Of a stretch of DNA of 35,899 nt, positions 7,507 through 15,200 are shown one piece after another. Position numbers and translations under genes: made by a program. This DNA comes from Bacteroidota bacterium. Lineage in GTDB: Bacteria > Bacteroidota > Ignavibacteria > Kapaibacteriales > UBA2268. The stretch's first letter is position 1, and every line of letters starts with the position of its first letter. The stretch spans positions 1 to 35,899 of the forward strand of contig WRLB01000011.1 of NCBI GenBank assembly GCA_009777815.1. The letters run 5' to 3'. The notes beneath the pieces were generated by a model that was not told the DNA's origin, did no database searches, and was given only the letters and a program-made list of their open reading frames with translations.

Positions 7507-8685
7507 ATGGCAGAAAAACCAGAACATATACTAATCGTAGATGATGAACCAGATTTAGAAATCCTTATCAAGCAGCGACTACGTAAAGATGTCAGAGCAG
7601 GTAAGTATGTATTGCATTTTGTCCAAAACGGACAAGAAGCATTAGAAACATTGCAGCAAAATCCAGAAATATTTATTGTAATAACAGATATTTCTATGCC
7701 TGTAATGAATGGTTTAGAACTTTTGCGTAGAATAAATGAAATGCAAAATCCAAAATTGAAAGTAATTATTGCATCCGCATATAGCGATATGGATAATATA
7801 CGTTTTGCAATGAACCACGGCGCATTTGATTTTTTGACTAAACCAATCAACCTAACTGACCTTGAAAATATAATAGAAAAGACATTAGAACTAATTTTAA
7901 CAATTAGAAAAGGACTAAAAGCACAAGAAATTGTAGAGCATTATGACGTAGAACTAAAAGCCGCTAAAGAAGTGCAAACGGCTATGTTGCCTAAAAAATT
8001 TCCACCATTCTCCGAATTAAAAGAATTTGATATTTATGGACAAATGGAAGCAGCAGAATCGGTTGGCGGTGATTTTTTTGATTTCTTTTTAATAAATGAT
8101 GATAAAATTGGTTTTGTTATAGGCGATGTGTCAGGCAAAGGAATCCCTGCCGCTATCTATATGGCACTTGCAACTACTATAATCCGTTCCTTTGGGCAAA
8201 CTTATACGCATACTAATGAATGTATAAGAAAAGCAAACGAACTTCTTTGTTCAAGTAGTAGTAATGGTATGTTCGTTACAATTTTTTATGGCGTTTTGAA
8301 TTTCAAAACAGGCGAATTTAATTATACTAATGCAGGACACAATTATCCATTTTTAGTCACCGATAAAAATAAAGTAGTAGAATTGAATACTACTTCTAAT
8401 GTTTTACTTGGTGCTTTTGACAATGCAGAATTTACCGAAAATACAATACAACTTGAGCCGAATACATTATTTGTTTCTTATACCGATGGCGTGACAGAAG
8501 CAATGAATAAAGATAAGCAACTATTAGGGGTGTCTCCACTAGAAAATTATTTATCATATATTTCTGTTAATGATTCGCCTAAAATTGTGTCAGGCGGAAT
8601 CTTTGATTTAGTAAAACACCACGCCGAAGGAACAAAACAATCAGACGACATCACTGTTCTAACGCTTGCATATTATGGGAAATAA
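7507..8685 (+). CDS. response regulator with PP2C/SpoIIE-type serine phosphatase output
   Basis: Residues 1-125 are a receiver domain: Asp12/Asp13, phosphoacceptor Asp61 in ITDISMPVMNG, Lys112 in FLTKPINL. A helical linker (about 125-160, with KAAKEVQTAMLPKKFP) leads into a PP2C-type phosphatase related to RsbU/SpoIIE. Metal-binding motifs are visible: SVGGDFFD (185-192), GDVSGKG (206-212), the NAGHNYPF turn, SYTDGVTEA, and SDDITVL near the C-terminus. Such proteins usually dephosphorylate an anti-anti-sigma factor (STAS domain) and thereby release an alternative sigma factor or similar partner. No STAS protein or anti-sigma kinase is present here, so the target is unknown. The hairpin at 8708 follows 22 nt after the stop. 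Confidence 0.93.
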   Translation: MAEKPEHILIVDDEPDLEILIKQRLRKDVRAGKYVLHFVQNGQEALETLQQNPEIFIVITDISMPVMNGLELLRRINEMQNPKLKVIIASAYSDMDNIRFAMNHGAFDFLTKPINLTDLENIIEKTLELILTIRKGLKAQEIVEHYDVELKAAKEVQTAMLPKKFPPFSELKEFDIYGQMEAAESVGGDFFDFFLINDDKIGFVIGDVSGKGIPAAIYMALATTIIRSFGQTYTHTNECIRKANELLCSSSSNGMFVTIFYGVLNFKTGEFNYTNAGHNYPFLVTDKNKVVELNTTSNVLLGAFDNAEFTENTIQLEPNTLFVSYTDGVTEAMNKDKQLLGVSPLENYLSYISVNDSPKIVSGGIFDLVKHHAEGTKQSDDITVLTLAYYGK

Positions 8686-8707
8686 AAAATAAATATACAT
8701 AATAAAA

Positions 8708-8731
8708 AAACGATAAGAAAACTTATCGTTT
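8708..8731. terminator. hairpin after the response-regulator operon
   Basis: A perfect 10-bp stem (aaacgataag / cttatcgttt) with an AAAA loop. On the plus strand the only Ts after it belong to the stem, whereas the minus strand has a T run, so it may act weakly or better in reverse. Confidence 0.5.
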
Positions 8732-8872
8732 AAAAAGAGGAAAATAATTTATTAAATTATATAAGTATGTATTAAAGTATATATGCTTTATATAAATAAT
8801 ACGAAGTAAATATAAAAAAGTTTCAAAAAACAAAAAAGTATTTTTAAATTATTCTCAATCTTATAAAAATTG

Positions 8873-8880
8873 TATATTTG
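8873..8880 (+). promoter_or_regulatory. -7 box of the short GLUG protein gene
   Basis: TATATTTG matches TAnnTTTG, 25 nt before the ATG at 8906. Confidence 0.6.
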
Positions 8881-8905
8881 CATAGGATTAATATATTATA
8901 ACATT

Positions 8906-9763
8906 ATGAAAAAAATAATTTACCTAATCTATATACTTATAGCAACACCAATAGCAAACGCACAATTTCTCGGTGACGGAACAGAAACAAATCCTTATCA
9001 GATAAGAAATAAAACTGAATTAGAGTATTTAGCCGACAGTGTTAATAGTTCTGCTCCTTCGCCTGCTGATAATTGGAGCAAAGATAAATACTTTATACTT
9101 ATCAATGATATTACTGCACCAGTAACTCAAAAAATTGGAACTACTATTTCTATCTCTTTTCAAGGAAATTTTGATGGTAATAACAAAACAATTAGGTTAG
9201 ATATGAATTATCCTGGCGAAAGTTATGTTGGTTTATTCGGTAGTGTAGATAGAGGAACAATTAAAAATGTAATAATTAGAAATACGAGTAACGTAAGAGG
9301 AAATTACTATGTTGGTGGCATTTGTGGATATGCTTGTAAATATTCTGCTATTTCAAATTGTATAAATAATGGTGAGGTGCAAGGAAATTATTATGTTGGT
9401 GGTATTTGCGGAGAAATAAATAGTGGAACTACTATTTCAAATAGCATAAATAATGCAAAAGTGAAAGGAAATGAGGGCGTTGGTGGTATTAGTGGATTTA
9501 TTTTTGAATCCACTATTGCAAATTGTATGAATGTAGAATCAATAGAAGGAAATAATATTGTTGCAGGTATTGGTGGATTTGTTTATGGAATTCTTACTTC
9601 ATCTACTATTATAAACTGTTCTAACTATGGATATATAAAAGGTATAGTTGGCACAGCGGCTGGCATTATAGGATACGACAATGATTATAGTGCTATAACA
9701 AATAGTATAAATACAGGTGTTGTAGAAGGTGGAGGAGGAACAGGCGGAATATTAGGAGAATAA
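8906..9763 (+). CDS. short GLUG-repeat secreted protein, probably C-terminally truncated
   Basis: I take the start at 8906, where MKKIIYLIYILIATPIANAQ gives a clean signal peptide; an upstream in-frame start at 8870 would precede it with non-signal residues and lie on top of the promoter box. The 285-residue protein has the GTETNPYQIRNKTELEYLAD opening typical of GLUG surface proteins. It then has about five glycine-rich GLUG-like units (GGICGYA, GGICGEI, GGISGFI, AGIGGFV, AGIIGYD), which form a beta-solenoid in related adhesins. It ends abruptly at GGILGE. The long paralogue at 12279 continues from the equivalent point (VVEGNNDIGAITGEIGRA) into a large repeat region and a T9SS sorting domain. 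The short copy lacks a sorting signal, so it may be a truncated, non-anchored remnant. Confidence 0.8.
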   Translation: MKKIIYLIYILIATPIANAQFLGDGTETNPYQIRNKTELEYLADSVNSSAPSPADNWSKDKYFILINDITAPVTQKIGTTISISFQGNFDGNNKTIRLDMNYPGESYVGLFGSVDRGTIKNVIIRNTSNVRGNYYVGGICGYACKYSAISNCINNGEVQGNYYVGGICGEINSGTTISNSINNAKVKGNEGVGGISGFIFESTIANCMNVESIEGNNIVAGIGGFVYGILTSSTIINCSNYGYIKGIVGTAAGIIGYDNDYSAITNSINTGVVEGGGGTGGILGE

Positions 9764-9799
9764 ATTAATACATAATTTACAAATTTGCAACCTCTTTCT

Positions 9800-9834
9800 A
9801 TGTCCTGCCGAACTTATTTCAGCATCCCCTAATC
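9800..9834. repeat. REP-like element, copy 4 (single arm)
   Basis: ATGTCCTGCCGAACTTATTTC followed by AGCATCCCCTAATC is one arm of the family, 36 nt after the short GLUG gene. Confidence 0.6.
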
Positions 9835-9938
9835 AAAAAAAATCTTATTATAAACAGTTGTTCATATTGTTTATACAATAGGGTATTAACTAAAATAACT
9901 ATAAATGTTTGTAAAAACGAGCAAAAAGTTGTTAAATC

Positions 9939-10001
9939 CGAGTAAATTATTTGTAAAAACGAGTAAATTATTTGTAAAAACGAGTAAATTATTTGTAAAA
10001 A
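9939..10001. repeat. 21-bp tandem repeat, three units
   Basis: The unit CGAGTAAATTATTTGTAAAAA starts at 9939, 9960 and 9981; the last unit ends near the first antitoxin promoter region. A diverged partial copy lies just upstream (about 9905-9935). The units carry A tracts at about two-turn spacing. Confidence 0.8.
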
Positions 10002-10046
10002 TAATTGTATATTGCAACATCAAAAAATATAAATAAACATAAAATT

Positions 10047-10277
10047 ATGGAAGTATTAGAATTAGAAAGAAAAAGAATTAGTAAGCAAGAAATCGCTCCC
10101 GCTAAATCTAAAACACAATTGCTTTTAGAAAAAATGGAACGAGGCGAATATGTTTCTGATGATGAATATCTTGGTTCAATTCCGGGCTTTTTAGAAGCAT
10201 TAGATAAAGAAGCCAATGACCCAAATGCAGAATGGATTCCAATTGAAGATGTATGGCCGGAGTGGAACAATGCGTAA
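10047..10277 (+). CDS. antitoxin of YoeB/Txe-type module 1
   Basis: This gene encodes a 76-residue acidic protein directly upstream of a YoeB-type toxin; the toxin ATG lies within its last codons (8-nt overlap), the usual type II antitoxin-toxin layout. I start it at the ATG at 10047, giving MEVLELERKRISKQ, because the other two antitoxins in the cluster start the same way. Residues 1-48 are identical to antitoxin 3 and almost identical to antitoxin 2. The C-terminal tail (from about 49, ending IEDVWPEWNNA) is its own and probably binds its toxin. I do not recognise the antitoxin family: no clear Phd/YefM, MazE or helix-turn-helix pattern is visible. Translational coupling should keep antitoxin in excess. 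Confidence 0.82.
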   Translation: MEVLELERKRISKQEIAPAKSKTQLLLEKMERGEYVSDDEYLGSIPGFLEALDKEANDPNAEWIPIEDVWPEWNNA

Positions 10278-10521
10278 AATTGAACTTTCAAAAAGAGCAG
10301 TTAAAGAATTAAACTTGATAAAACAAGCAAAAATAGAAAGTAAGGTTAGTAAAATACTAAATATTATTTCTAATAATCCTTTTCAAAATCCGCCGCCTTA
10401 CGAAAAAATGAGCGGATATGAAAATAGATATTCACGCAGAATAAATAAACAGCATCGGCTTGTTTATACAGTATATGATGATGTAATAAAAATAAATAGT
10501 ATGTGGACACATTACGAATAA
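10270..10521 (+). CDS. YoeB/Txe family ribosome-dependent mRNA interferase, module 1
   Basis: The 83-residue toxin has the YoeB/Txe fold signature: NPFQNPPPYEKMSG, YSRRINKQHRLVY and the C-terminal MWTHYE. By alignment with E. coli YoeB the catalytic glutamate is Glu45, the arginine is Arg56 or Arg57, and the C-terminal histidine is His81; all are present, so the toxin looks active. YoeB proteins bind the ribosomal A site and cleave mRNA. The start at 10270 (MRKIELSKRA) overlaps the antitoxin stop by 8 nt. A longer in-frame start at 10216 lies deep inside the antitoxin gene and is less likely. The stop is embedded in a 55-bp repeat that also forms the promoter of module 2. Confidence 0.9.
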   Translation: MRKIELSKRAVKELNLIKQAKIESKVSKILNIISNNPFQNPPPYEKMSGYENRYSRRINKQHRLVYTVYDDVIKINSMWTHYE

Positions 10522-10568
10522 AAATATATTTGAATTAAAAAATAATAAATAAACATAAAAATTATGGA
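10514..10568 (+). repeat. 55-bp cassette-junction repeat, copy A
   Basis: This segment runs from the toxin 1 stop codon through a TATATTTG box to the start codon of antitoxin 2. The same 55 bases recur at 11025-11079 between toxin 2 and the HigB-like gene. Confidence 0.85.
10525..10532 (+). promoter_or_regulatory. -7 box of toxin-antitoxin module 2
   Basis: TATATTTG matches TAnnTTTG and lies 31 nt before the antitoxin 2 ATG. I see no convincing -33 TTG. Confidence 0.5.
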
Positions 10569-10791
10569 AGTATTAGAATTAGAAAGAAAAAGAATTAGTA
10601 AGCAAGAAATCGCCCCTGCTAAATCTAAAACACAACTGCTTTTAGAAAAAATGGAACGCGGAGAATATGTTTCGGATTATGAATATCTTTCTTCTATTCC
10701 TGGATATATGGAATCATTAGACGCAGCATTGAACGAACCTTGGGAAGAATGTATTCCAATAGAAGATGTATTTGAGAACTGGAATGAATAA
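10564..10791 (+). CDS. antitoxin of YoeB/Txe-type module 2
   Basis: This is a 75-residue acidic protein whose first 37 residues are identical to antitoxins 1 and 3 (ELERKRISKQEIAPAKSKTQ and onward). It then diverges: SDYEYLSSIPGYMESLDAAL, with the tail ending PIEDVFENWNE. At the DNA level the shared part differs from copy 1 mostly at synonymous positions, so copy 2 is the older or less recently homogenised member. The toxin ATG overlaps its stop by 8 nt. The conserved N-terminus should be the part with a shared task, such as dimerisation or operator binding, and the variable tail the part that recognises the toxin; this division is inferred. Family unknown to me. Confidence 0.82.
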   Translation: MEVLELERKRISKQEIAPAKSKTQLLLEKMERGEYVSDYEYLSSIPGYMESLDAALNEPWEECIPIEDVFENWNE

Positions 10792-11032
10792 TATCAGATT
10801 TACGAAAAGAGCATATAAAGATATGCAAATTTTAAAGCGAGTAGGATTAGAAAATAAGATTAAAAGTTTATTAAAAATAATACAGGATAATCCTTTTCAA
10901 AATCCGCCTTATGAAAAAATGAGCGGATACACAAATGTATATTCACGCAGGATAAATAAACAACATCGGCTTGTTTATGAAGTTAATGAAGGTATAATTT
11001 TAATTGCAAAAATGTGGTCGCACTACGAATAA
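10784..11032 (+). CDS. YoeB/Txe family ribosome-dependent mRNA interferase, module 2
   Basis: The 82-residue toxin starts at MNNIRFTKRAYKD, an ATG overlapping the antitoxin stop by 8 nt exactly as in modules 1 and 3; a start six codons upstream is possible but unlikely. It keeps NPFQNPPYEKMSG (one proline fewer than toxins 1 and 3), YSRRINKQHRLVYEV and the final MWSHYE, so the catalytic Glu, Arg and His of YoeB are retained. The N-terminal helices (residues 10-35) differ strongly from toxins 1 and 3, matching the divergence of the antitoxin tails. It probably cleaves mRNA on the ribosome when its antitoxin is lost. The stop lies inside the second copy of the 55-bp junction repeat. Confidence 0.9.
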   Translation: MNNIRFTKRAYKDMQILKRVGLENKIKSLLKIIQDNPFQNPPYEKMSGYTNVYSRRINKQHRLVYEVNEGIILIAKMWSHYE

Positions 11033-11079
11033 AAATATATTTGAATTAAAAAATAATAAATAAACATAAAAATTATGGA
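11025..11079 (+). repeat. 55-bp cassette-junction repeat, copy B
   Basis: Identical to 10514-10568, from the toxin stop codon to ATGGA of the next gene. Here it precedes a HigB-like gene instead of a YoeB-type antitoxin. Confidence 0.85.
11036..11043 (+). promoter_or_regulatory. -7 box of the HigB-like module
   Basis: TATATTTG, carried on the second copy of the junction repeat, 31 nt before the ATG at 11075. Confidence 0.5.
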
Positions 11080-11449
11080 AAAAGATTGGAAAGTTAAATT
11101 TTATAAAAATGATGAAGGCGAGTGTCCAATTGAGGATTTTTTAAATTCATTATCTGTTAAAGATAAGAAAAAAGTGACTGTATGGATAAAACATTTAAGA
11201 GAGCAAGGCATAAACTCTAAAAGACCACAAAGTGATTATTTAAGAGATGGAATATACGAATTAAGAGTAAAATTGTCTCGTGGTAATACACGCACATTAT
11301 ATTTTTTTTGTTTTGAAACAACTATAATTTTAACACACGCATTTTATAAAAGAACAAATGAAGTGCCTGATGTTGAAATAAACAGAGCGTTAATATATAA
11401 ACAAGATATTTTATCAAAATACAATAAAGAAACTATTGGAGAATTATAA
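11075..11449 (+). CDS. HigB-like toxin, phage Gp49-like (RelE superfamily)
   Basis: The 124-residue product carries the motifs of the phage-derived Gp49/HigB toxin family: VKFYKNDEGECPIEDFLNSL, the KHLREQGI turn, YLRDGIYELRVKLS and RTLYFFCFETTIILTHAFYKR. The arginine-rich strand and the final lysine-containing helix are where RelE-superfamily toxins bind the ribosome or RNA. In this subfamily the toxin precedes the antitoxin, the reverse of the YoeB modules around it, and here the downstream antitoxin ATG overlaps the toxin stop by one base. The gene sits behind the same 55-bp promoter repeat as module 2, as though inserted into a common cassette context. It is complete and probably functional. 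Confidence 0.87.
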   Translation: MEKDWKVKFYKNDEGECPIEDFLNSLSVKDKKKVTVWIKHLREQGINSKRPQSDYLRDGIYELRVKLSRGNTRTLYFFCFETTIILTHAFYKRTNEVPDVEINRALIYKQDILSKYNKETIGEL

Positions 11450-11628
11450 TGCCAACATTAATAGATTTTCAAGAATATTTAGCAAAACAATTAACAGACC
11501 CTAATTTTAAAAGTGGTTTTGAAGTAGAGGAACACAAAGTTAATTTGCAAGTGCTTATTAATGAAGTATTGCAGAAAACAGGAAATGAAGCGTTTTGCGT
11601 AGAAGTAATGGATATTGATGATTATTAA
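11449..11628 (+). CDS. short HigA-like antitoxin lacking a helix-turn-helix
   Basis: A 59-residue frame starts on the ATG that shares one base with the HigB-like stop. Its first part, FQEYLAKQLTDPNFKSGFEV through LQVLINEV, resembles the N-terminal segment of Gp49-partner HigA antitoxins (FxEYLxxQLxDPxF then a helix). In typical HigA an XRE helix-turn-helix of 50 or more residues follows. Here the protein ends after a short acidic tail, VEVMDIDDY, so the DNA-binding half is missing. It may still neutralise the toxin but could not repress the promoter itself. I see no continuation in other frames downstream, so this is a compact form or an old truncation rather than a recent frameshift. A terminator-like hairpin follows. 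Confidence 0.72.
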   Translation: MPTLIDFQEYLAKQLTDPNFKSGFEVEEHKVNLQVLINEVLQKTGNEAFCVEVMDIDDY

Positions 11629-11664
11629 AATATACTAATAATCATTAGAAATAAATAAAAATAT

Positions 11665-11691
11665 ACACACTTTAATCGGTTGTGTGTTTTT
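11665..11691 (+). terminator. possible terminator after the HigB-like module
   Basis: A 6-bp stem acacac / gtgtgt with an 11-nt loop is followed by TTTT. The stem is weak but well placed between modules. Confidence 0.45.
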
Positions 11692-11743
11692 AGTTATTAA
11701 AAAAACGTATTTTATAGTAAATTATTAAATTAAACATAAAATT

Positions 11744-11965
11744 ATGGAAGTATTAGAATTAGAAAGAAAAAGAATTAGTAAGCAAGAAATCGCTCCCGCT
11801 AAATCTAAAACACAATTGCTTTTAGAAAAAATGGAACGAGGCGAATATGTTTCTGATGATGAATATCTTGGTTCAATTCCCGGCTTTTGGAAAGAATTAG
11901 ATGAAATTAGAAAAGGAGAATTCGTGCCTATTGAAGAAGTTTTTCCGGAGTTGAAAGATGTATGA
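11744..11965 (+). CDS. antitoxin of YoeB/Txe-type module 3
   Basis: This gene encodes a 73-residue antitoxin. From about 13 bases before its ATG through codon 48 the DNA matches antitoxin 1 (10047) with a single substitution (ccg versus ccc in codon 47), although the two genes lie 1.7 kb apart. That identity includes silent sites, so the segment was copied or converted recently. The tail then diverges to FWKELDEIRKGEFVPIEEVF, presumably to fit toxin 3. As in modules 1 and 2, the toxin ATG overlaps the stop by 8 nt. No strong TAnnTTTG box is seen upstream; a degenerate TATTTTAT lies at about 11709. The antitoxin family is not one I can name. Confidence 0.82.
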   Translation: MEVLELERKRISKQEIAPAKSKTQLLLEKMERGEYVSDDEYLGSIPGFWKELDEIRKGEFVPIEEVFPELKDV

Positions 11966-12209
11966 AATTGAAATTACAAAAAGAGCAATAAAAGATAAAA
12001 AATTATTAGAACAAGCAGGGTTATATAATAAAGTATATGAATTATTAAAAATTATTAAGTATAATCCGTTTCAGAATCCGCCGCCATATGAGAAGTTAAT
12101 GGGAAGTGAATATACATATTCGCGACGAATAAATTATAAACATCGTTTAGTTTATGATGTTGTGAAAAATAAAATTATAATACTTCAAATGTGGTCGCAC
12201 TACGAATAA
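11958..12209 (+). CDS. YoeB/Txe family ribosome-dependent mRNA interferase, module 3
   Basis: The 83-residue toxin contains NPFQNPPPYEKLMG, YSRRINYKHRLVYDV and the terminal MWSHYE, preserving the YoeB catalytic Glu, Arg and C-terminal His. Its N-terminal helices (MYEIEITKRAIKDKKLLEQA) are again its own. Compared with toxins 1 and 2 it has two changes in otherwise conserved patches: KLMGSEY instead of KMSGY, and NYKHR instead of NKQHR. The 8-nt overlap with its antitoxin fixes the start. The stop is followed by a diverged version of the junction sequence seen after toxins 1 and 2, and then by the promoter of the giant GLUG protein. Confidence 0.9.
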   Translation: MYEIEITKRAIKDKKLLEQAGLYNKVYELLKIIKYNPFQNPPPYEKLMGSEYTYSRRINYKHRLVYDVVKNKIIILQMWSHYE

Positions 12210-12240
12210 AAACATAAATTAATTTTAATTTAAAAAAACT

Positions 12241-12248
12241 TATATTTG
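12241..12248 (+). promoter_or_regulatory. -7 box of the giant surface-protein gene
   Basis: TATATTTG matches TAnnTTTG after a short A tract, 30 nt before the ATG at 12279. A GGTGAG 7 nt before that ATG resembles a Shine-Dalgarno sequence. Confidence 0.6.
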
Positions 12249-12278
12249 TATTTAATTAATAATCACGTAGGTGAGATA

Positions 12279-15200
12279 ATGAAAAGTATTTTTGATTTTT
12301 TGGCTATAATCATAGTAATTATAGCAACGCAAATAGCAAACGCAGGGCTATTTGATGGCACACAGGGGACAGGAACAGCAAACGACCCCTATAGAATATA
12401 TACCAAAATAGATTTAGAAGAGTTAGCGGATAGCACTAATAAACCTATTATCTCTGGTACGCCTTTTAATTTGAATAAGCATTATAGTTTGATGAATGAT
12501 ATTACATATCCAGTCACTCAATCTATAGGGGCATCTTCCGCAAATAATCGTTTTTATGGCTATTTTAATGGAAATGGTTTCTCTATTCATTTAAATTTAA
12601 ACGATGGCGGTTTATTCCGTTATGCAGGCGGAAATATTTCGTGGGCGTGTGTCATTAGTGATTTAATAGTATGTGGAACTGTTACGGGACAAGAATTTGC
12701 AGGTGGTATTGCAGGGTTTAATATAAATGCCACTATTGAAAATTGTCTTAATATTGCCAATATTTATGCTACTGATGGTTATGCAGGTGGCATTGCAGGG
12801 CGAACGACAAACAATCCATTTTCTATTATTTCTAATTGTATTAACTCGGGCTATGTAAATGGTAGAACAGGTTCGGGTGGAATTATAGGTTTTAATGACC
12901 AACTGGGGCATTTTCCATTAGTGCCAGGTGGTCAGCCGTCAAGATTATTTATTTCTAATTGTATAAACACTGGCGTTGTGGAAGGAAACAACGATATTGG
13001 TGCAATTACAGGAGAAATAGGCAGAGCAATTTTAGAAAATTGCCATTATGATAAGCAGATGTGCATATATGGTGGAGTAAATGGTGTAGATGTTCTTGGC
13101 ACCACGGCTCATTTGACAAAAGATATTGTGGGCGACAAATTAGCAAGCATACTTGGCACTGCTGATTGGATTTACACCGATGGTGACTCACTTTACCCGC
13201 AATTAAAGGTGTTTCAAAACCATATAGCAAGCAAGGTAGGAGCATCGCCAATGTATTTGGATGTTCTCCAAGAAAGTGACGACTATGATACCTACAATAA
13301 TATCCGTCATTGCTACCGCATAAATACTTCCAACAATGTTGTATGGACAAAGTTTCAAGCCAATATAATAAGTATAGAAGGTAATGATGTGTATTTAAAA
13401 AATTTAGGTACGGACACAATGTATGCAACGCTCGGCGAGGCAATGAAAACTGTGCCGATAATAGTTACTGACACCTTGTGTAGTATAGACACATTTAACT
13501 TAACCTTGCTTACTAACCCCGATACAATAGGCACAGCCGATACATCGGGCAGATACGAAACAGGCACGTTAGTTCGCATAGTAGCAACAGAAGAGGATTG
13601 CTATAGTTTCGTAAATTGGACGGATACTGAAGGAAATATCATTTCTGAAAAACAAATTGATACAATTTTGCTAATATCGGATAGTATATTAATAGCAAAT
13701 TTTGTTCGTGATAGTTTTGAATTAGTGTTAAACATATTTCCTGAAAACACAGGCACAGCAGCACTTTCGGGTTACTATGCTTGCGGAGATACAATACAAA
13801 TAGAAGCGGTAGCAGAAGATTGCTATCACTTTGCAAACTGGACTGACGCAGAAGGAATAGTTATTGCCGAAACAGAAATATATTCAATAATAATTCGTAG
13901 TGATACTAATCTGACGGCAAATTTTGAGAGAGATAGTTTTGAATTAGTGCTAAACATATTTCCTGAAAACACAGGCACAACAATCCTTTCAGACCGTTAT
14001 GCTTGCGGAGATACTATTGAAATAGAAGCGGTAGCAGAAGATTGCTATCATTTTCTAAATTGGACTAATGCAAATGGAACTATTATTTCAAACACAGCAA
14101 AGCATCAAATAATTATTCGTAGTGATAGCGTACTGACGGCAAATTTTGTTCGTGATAGTTTTAATGTGATATTAAGTGTTAATCCTGTAAATACAGGCAC
14201 AGCAACAATTTTAGACGAAAATGTTTCAGTAGGACGTTATGCTTGTGGTGATACAATAAGAATAGAAGCAATTGCTGATGAATGTTATGAGTTTATGGAT
14301 TGGACAAATTTATATACGGGCTTCCCTATTTCGTTTAACTCCCTTGAGGCAATAATAATTCGTAATGATACATTTCTTGTTGCTAATTTTGAATACATTT
14401 GCGACACAGCACAAACAGATACATTTAATTTAACACTCCATTCTTCTCCTGAAAATACAGGCACGGCAACAGGCAGTGGCAATTATCCGAAGGACAGAAG
14501 AGTGCGTATTGTTGCTGTTCCACAGGAATGTTATAAGTTTGTAAATTGGACAGATATTGAAGGAAATATCATTTCTGAAAAACAAATTGATACGGTAATT
14601 TTAATCTCGGATAGCGTATTGACAGCAAATTTTGTTCGTGATAGTTTTTATGTAGCATTACGCACAAATCCAGAAGGTGCAGGTGTTGTTATTCCTCATA
14701 AACTATATGCTTGTGGTGATACTATTGAAATAGATGTCACGCCTAATGATTGTTATAATTTTGTAAATTGGACTGATAAAAATGGAGAGGTTTCTAAAAA
14801 CGAAAAACATATAGTAATAGTTAGTAGAGACACGCTTTTTACTGCTAATTTCACAAATAATAGTTTTGATTTAGTATTGAATGTTAATCCTGCAAACACA
14901 GGCACAGTTACAGGTTCGGGACGTTATGGTTGCAATGAAGAAGTAGAAATTAGTGCTATTGCTGATAGTTGTTATGAGTTTATAAATTGGACTGATGCTG
15001 TTGGCGAAATCATTTCTGAAAATGCTATACATACAATTATAATGATAGAAAACACAATACTTACAGCGAACTTTGATTACATTTGCGATACTGCTCAAAC
15101 CGATACATTTACTTTAACACTTTATACTGCCCCAGAAGATGCAGGAACAACTACGGGAAGCGGCAAGTATGCAAAAGATAGAAATGTTAGAATTGCTGCT

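Noticed and set aside
13006-13443. Minus-strand open frames inside the giant surface-protein gene
   Set aside because: They lack start context and overlap a long frame with clear signal peptide, repeats and sorting domain.
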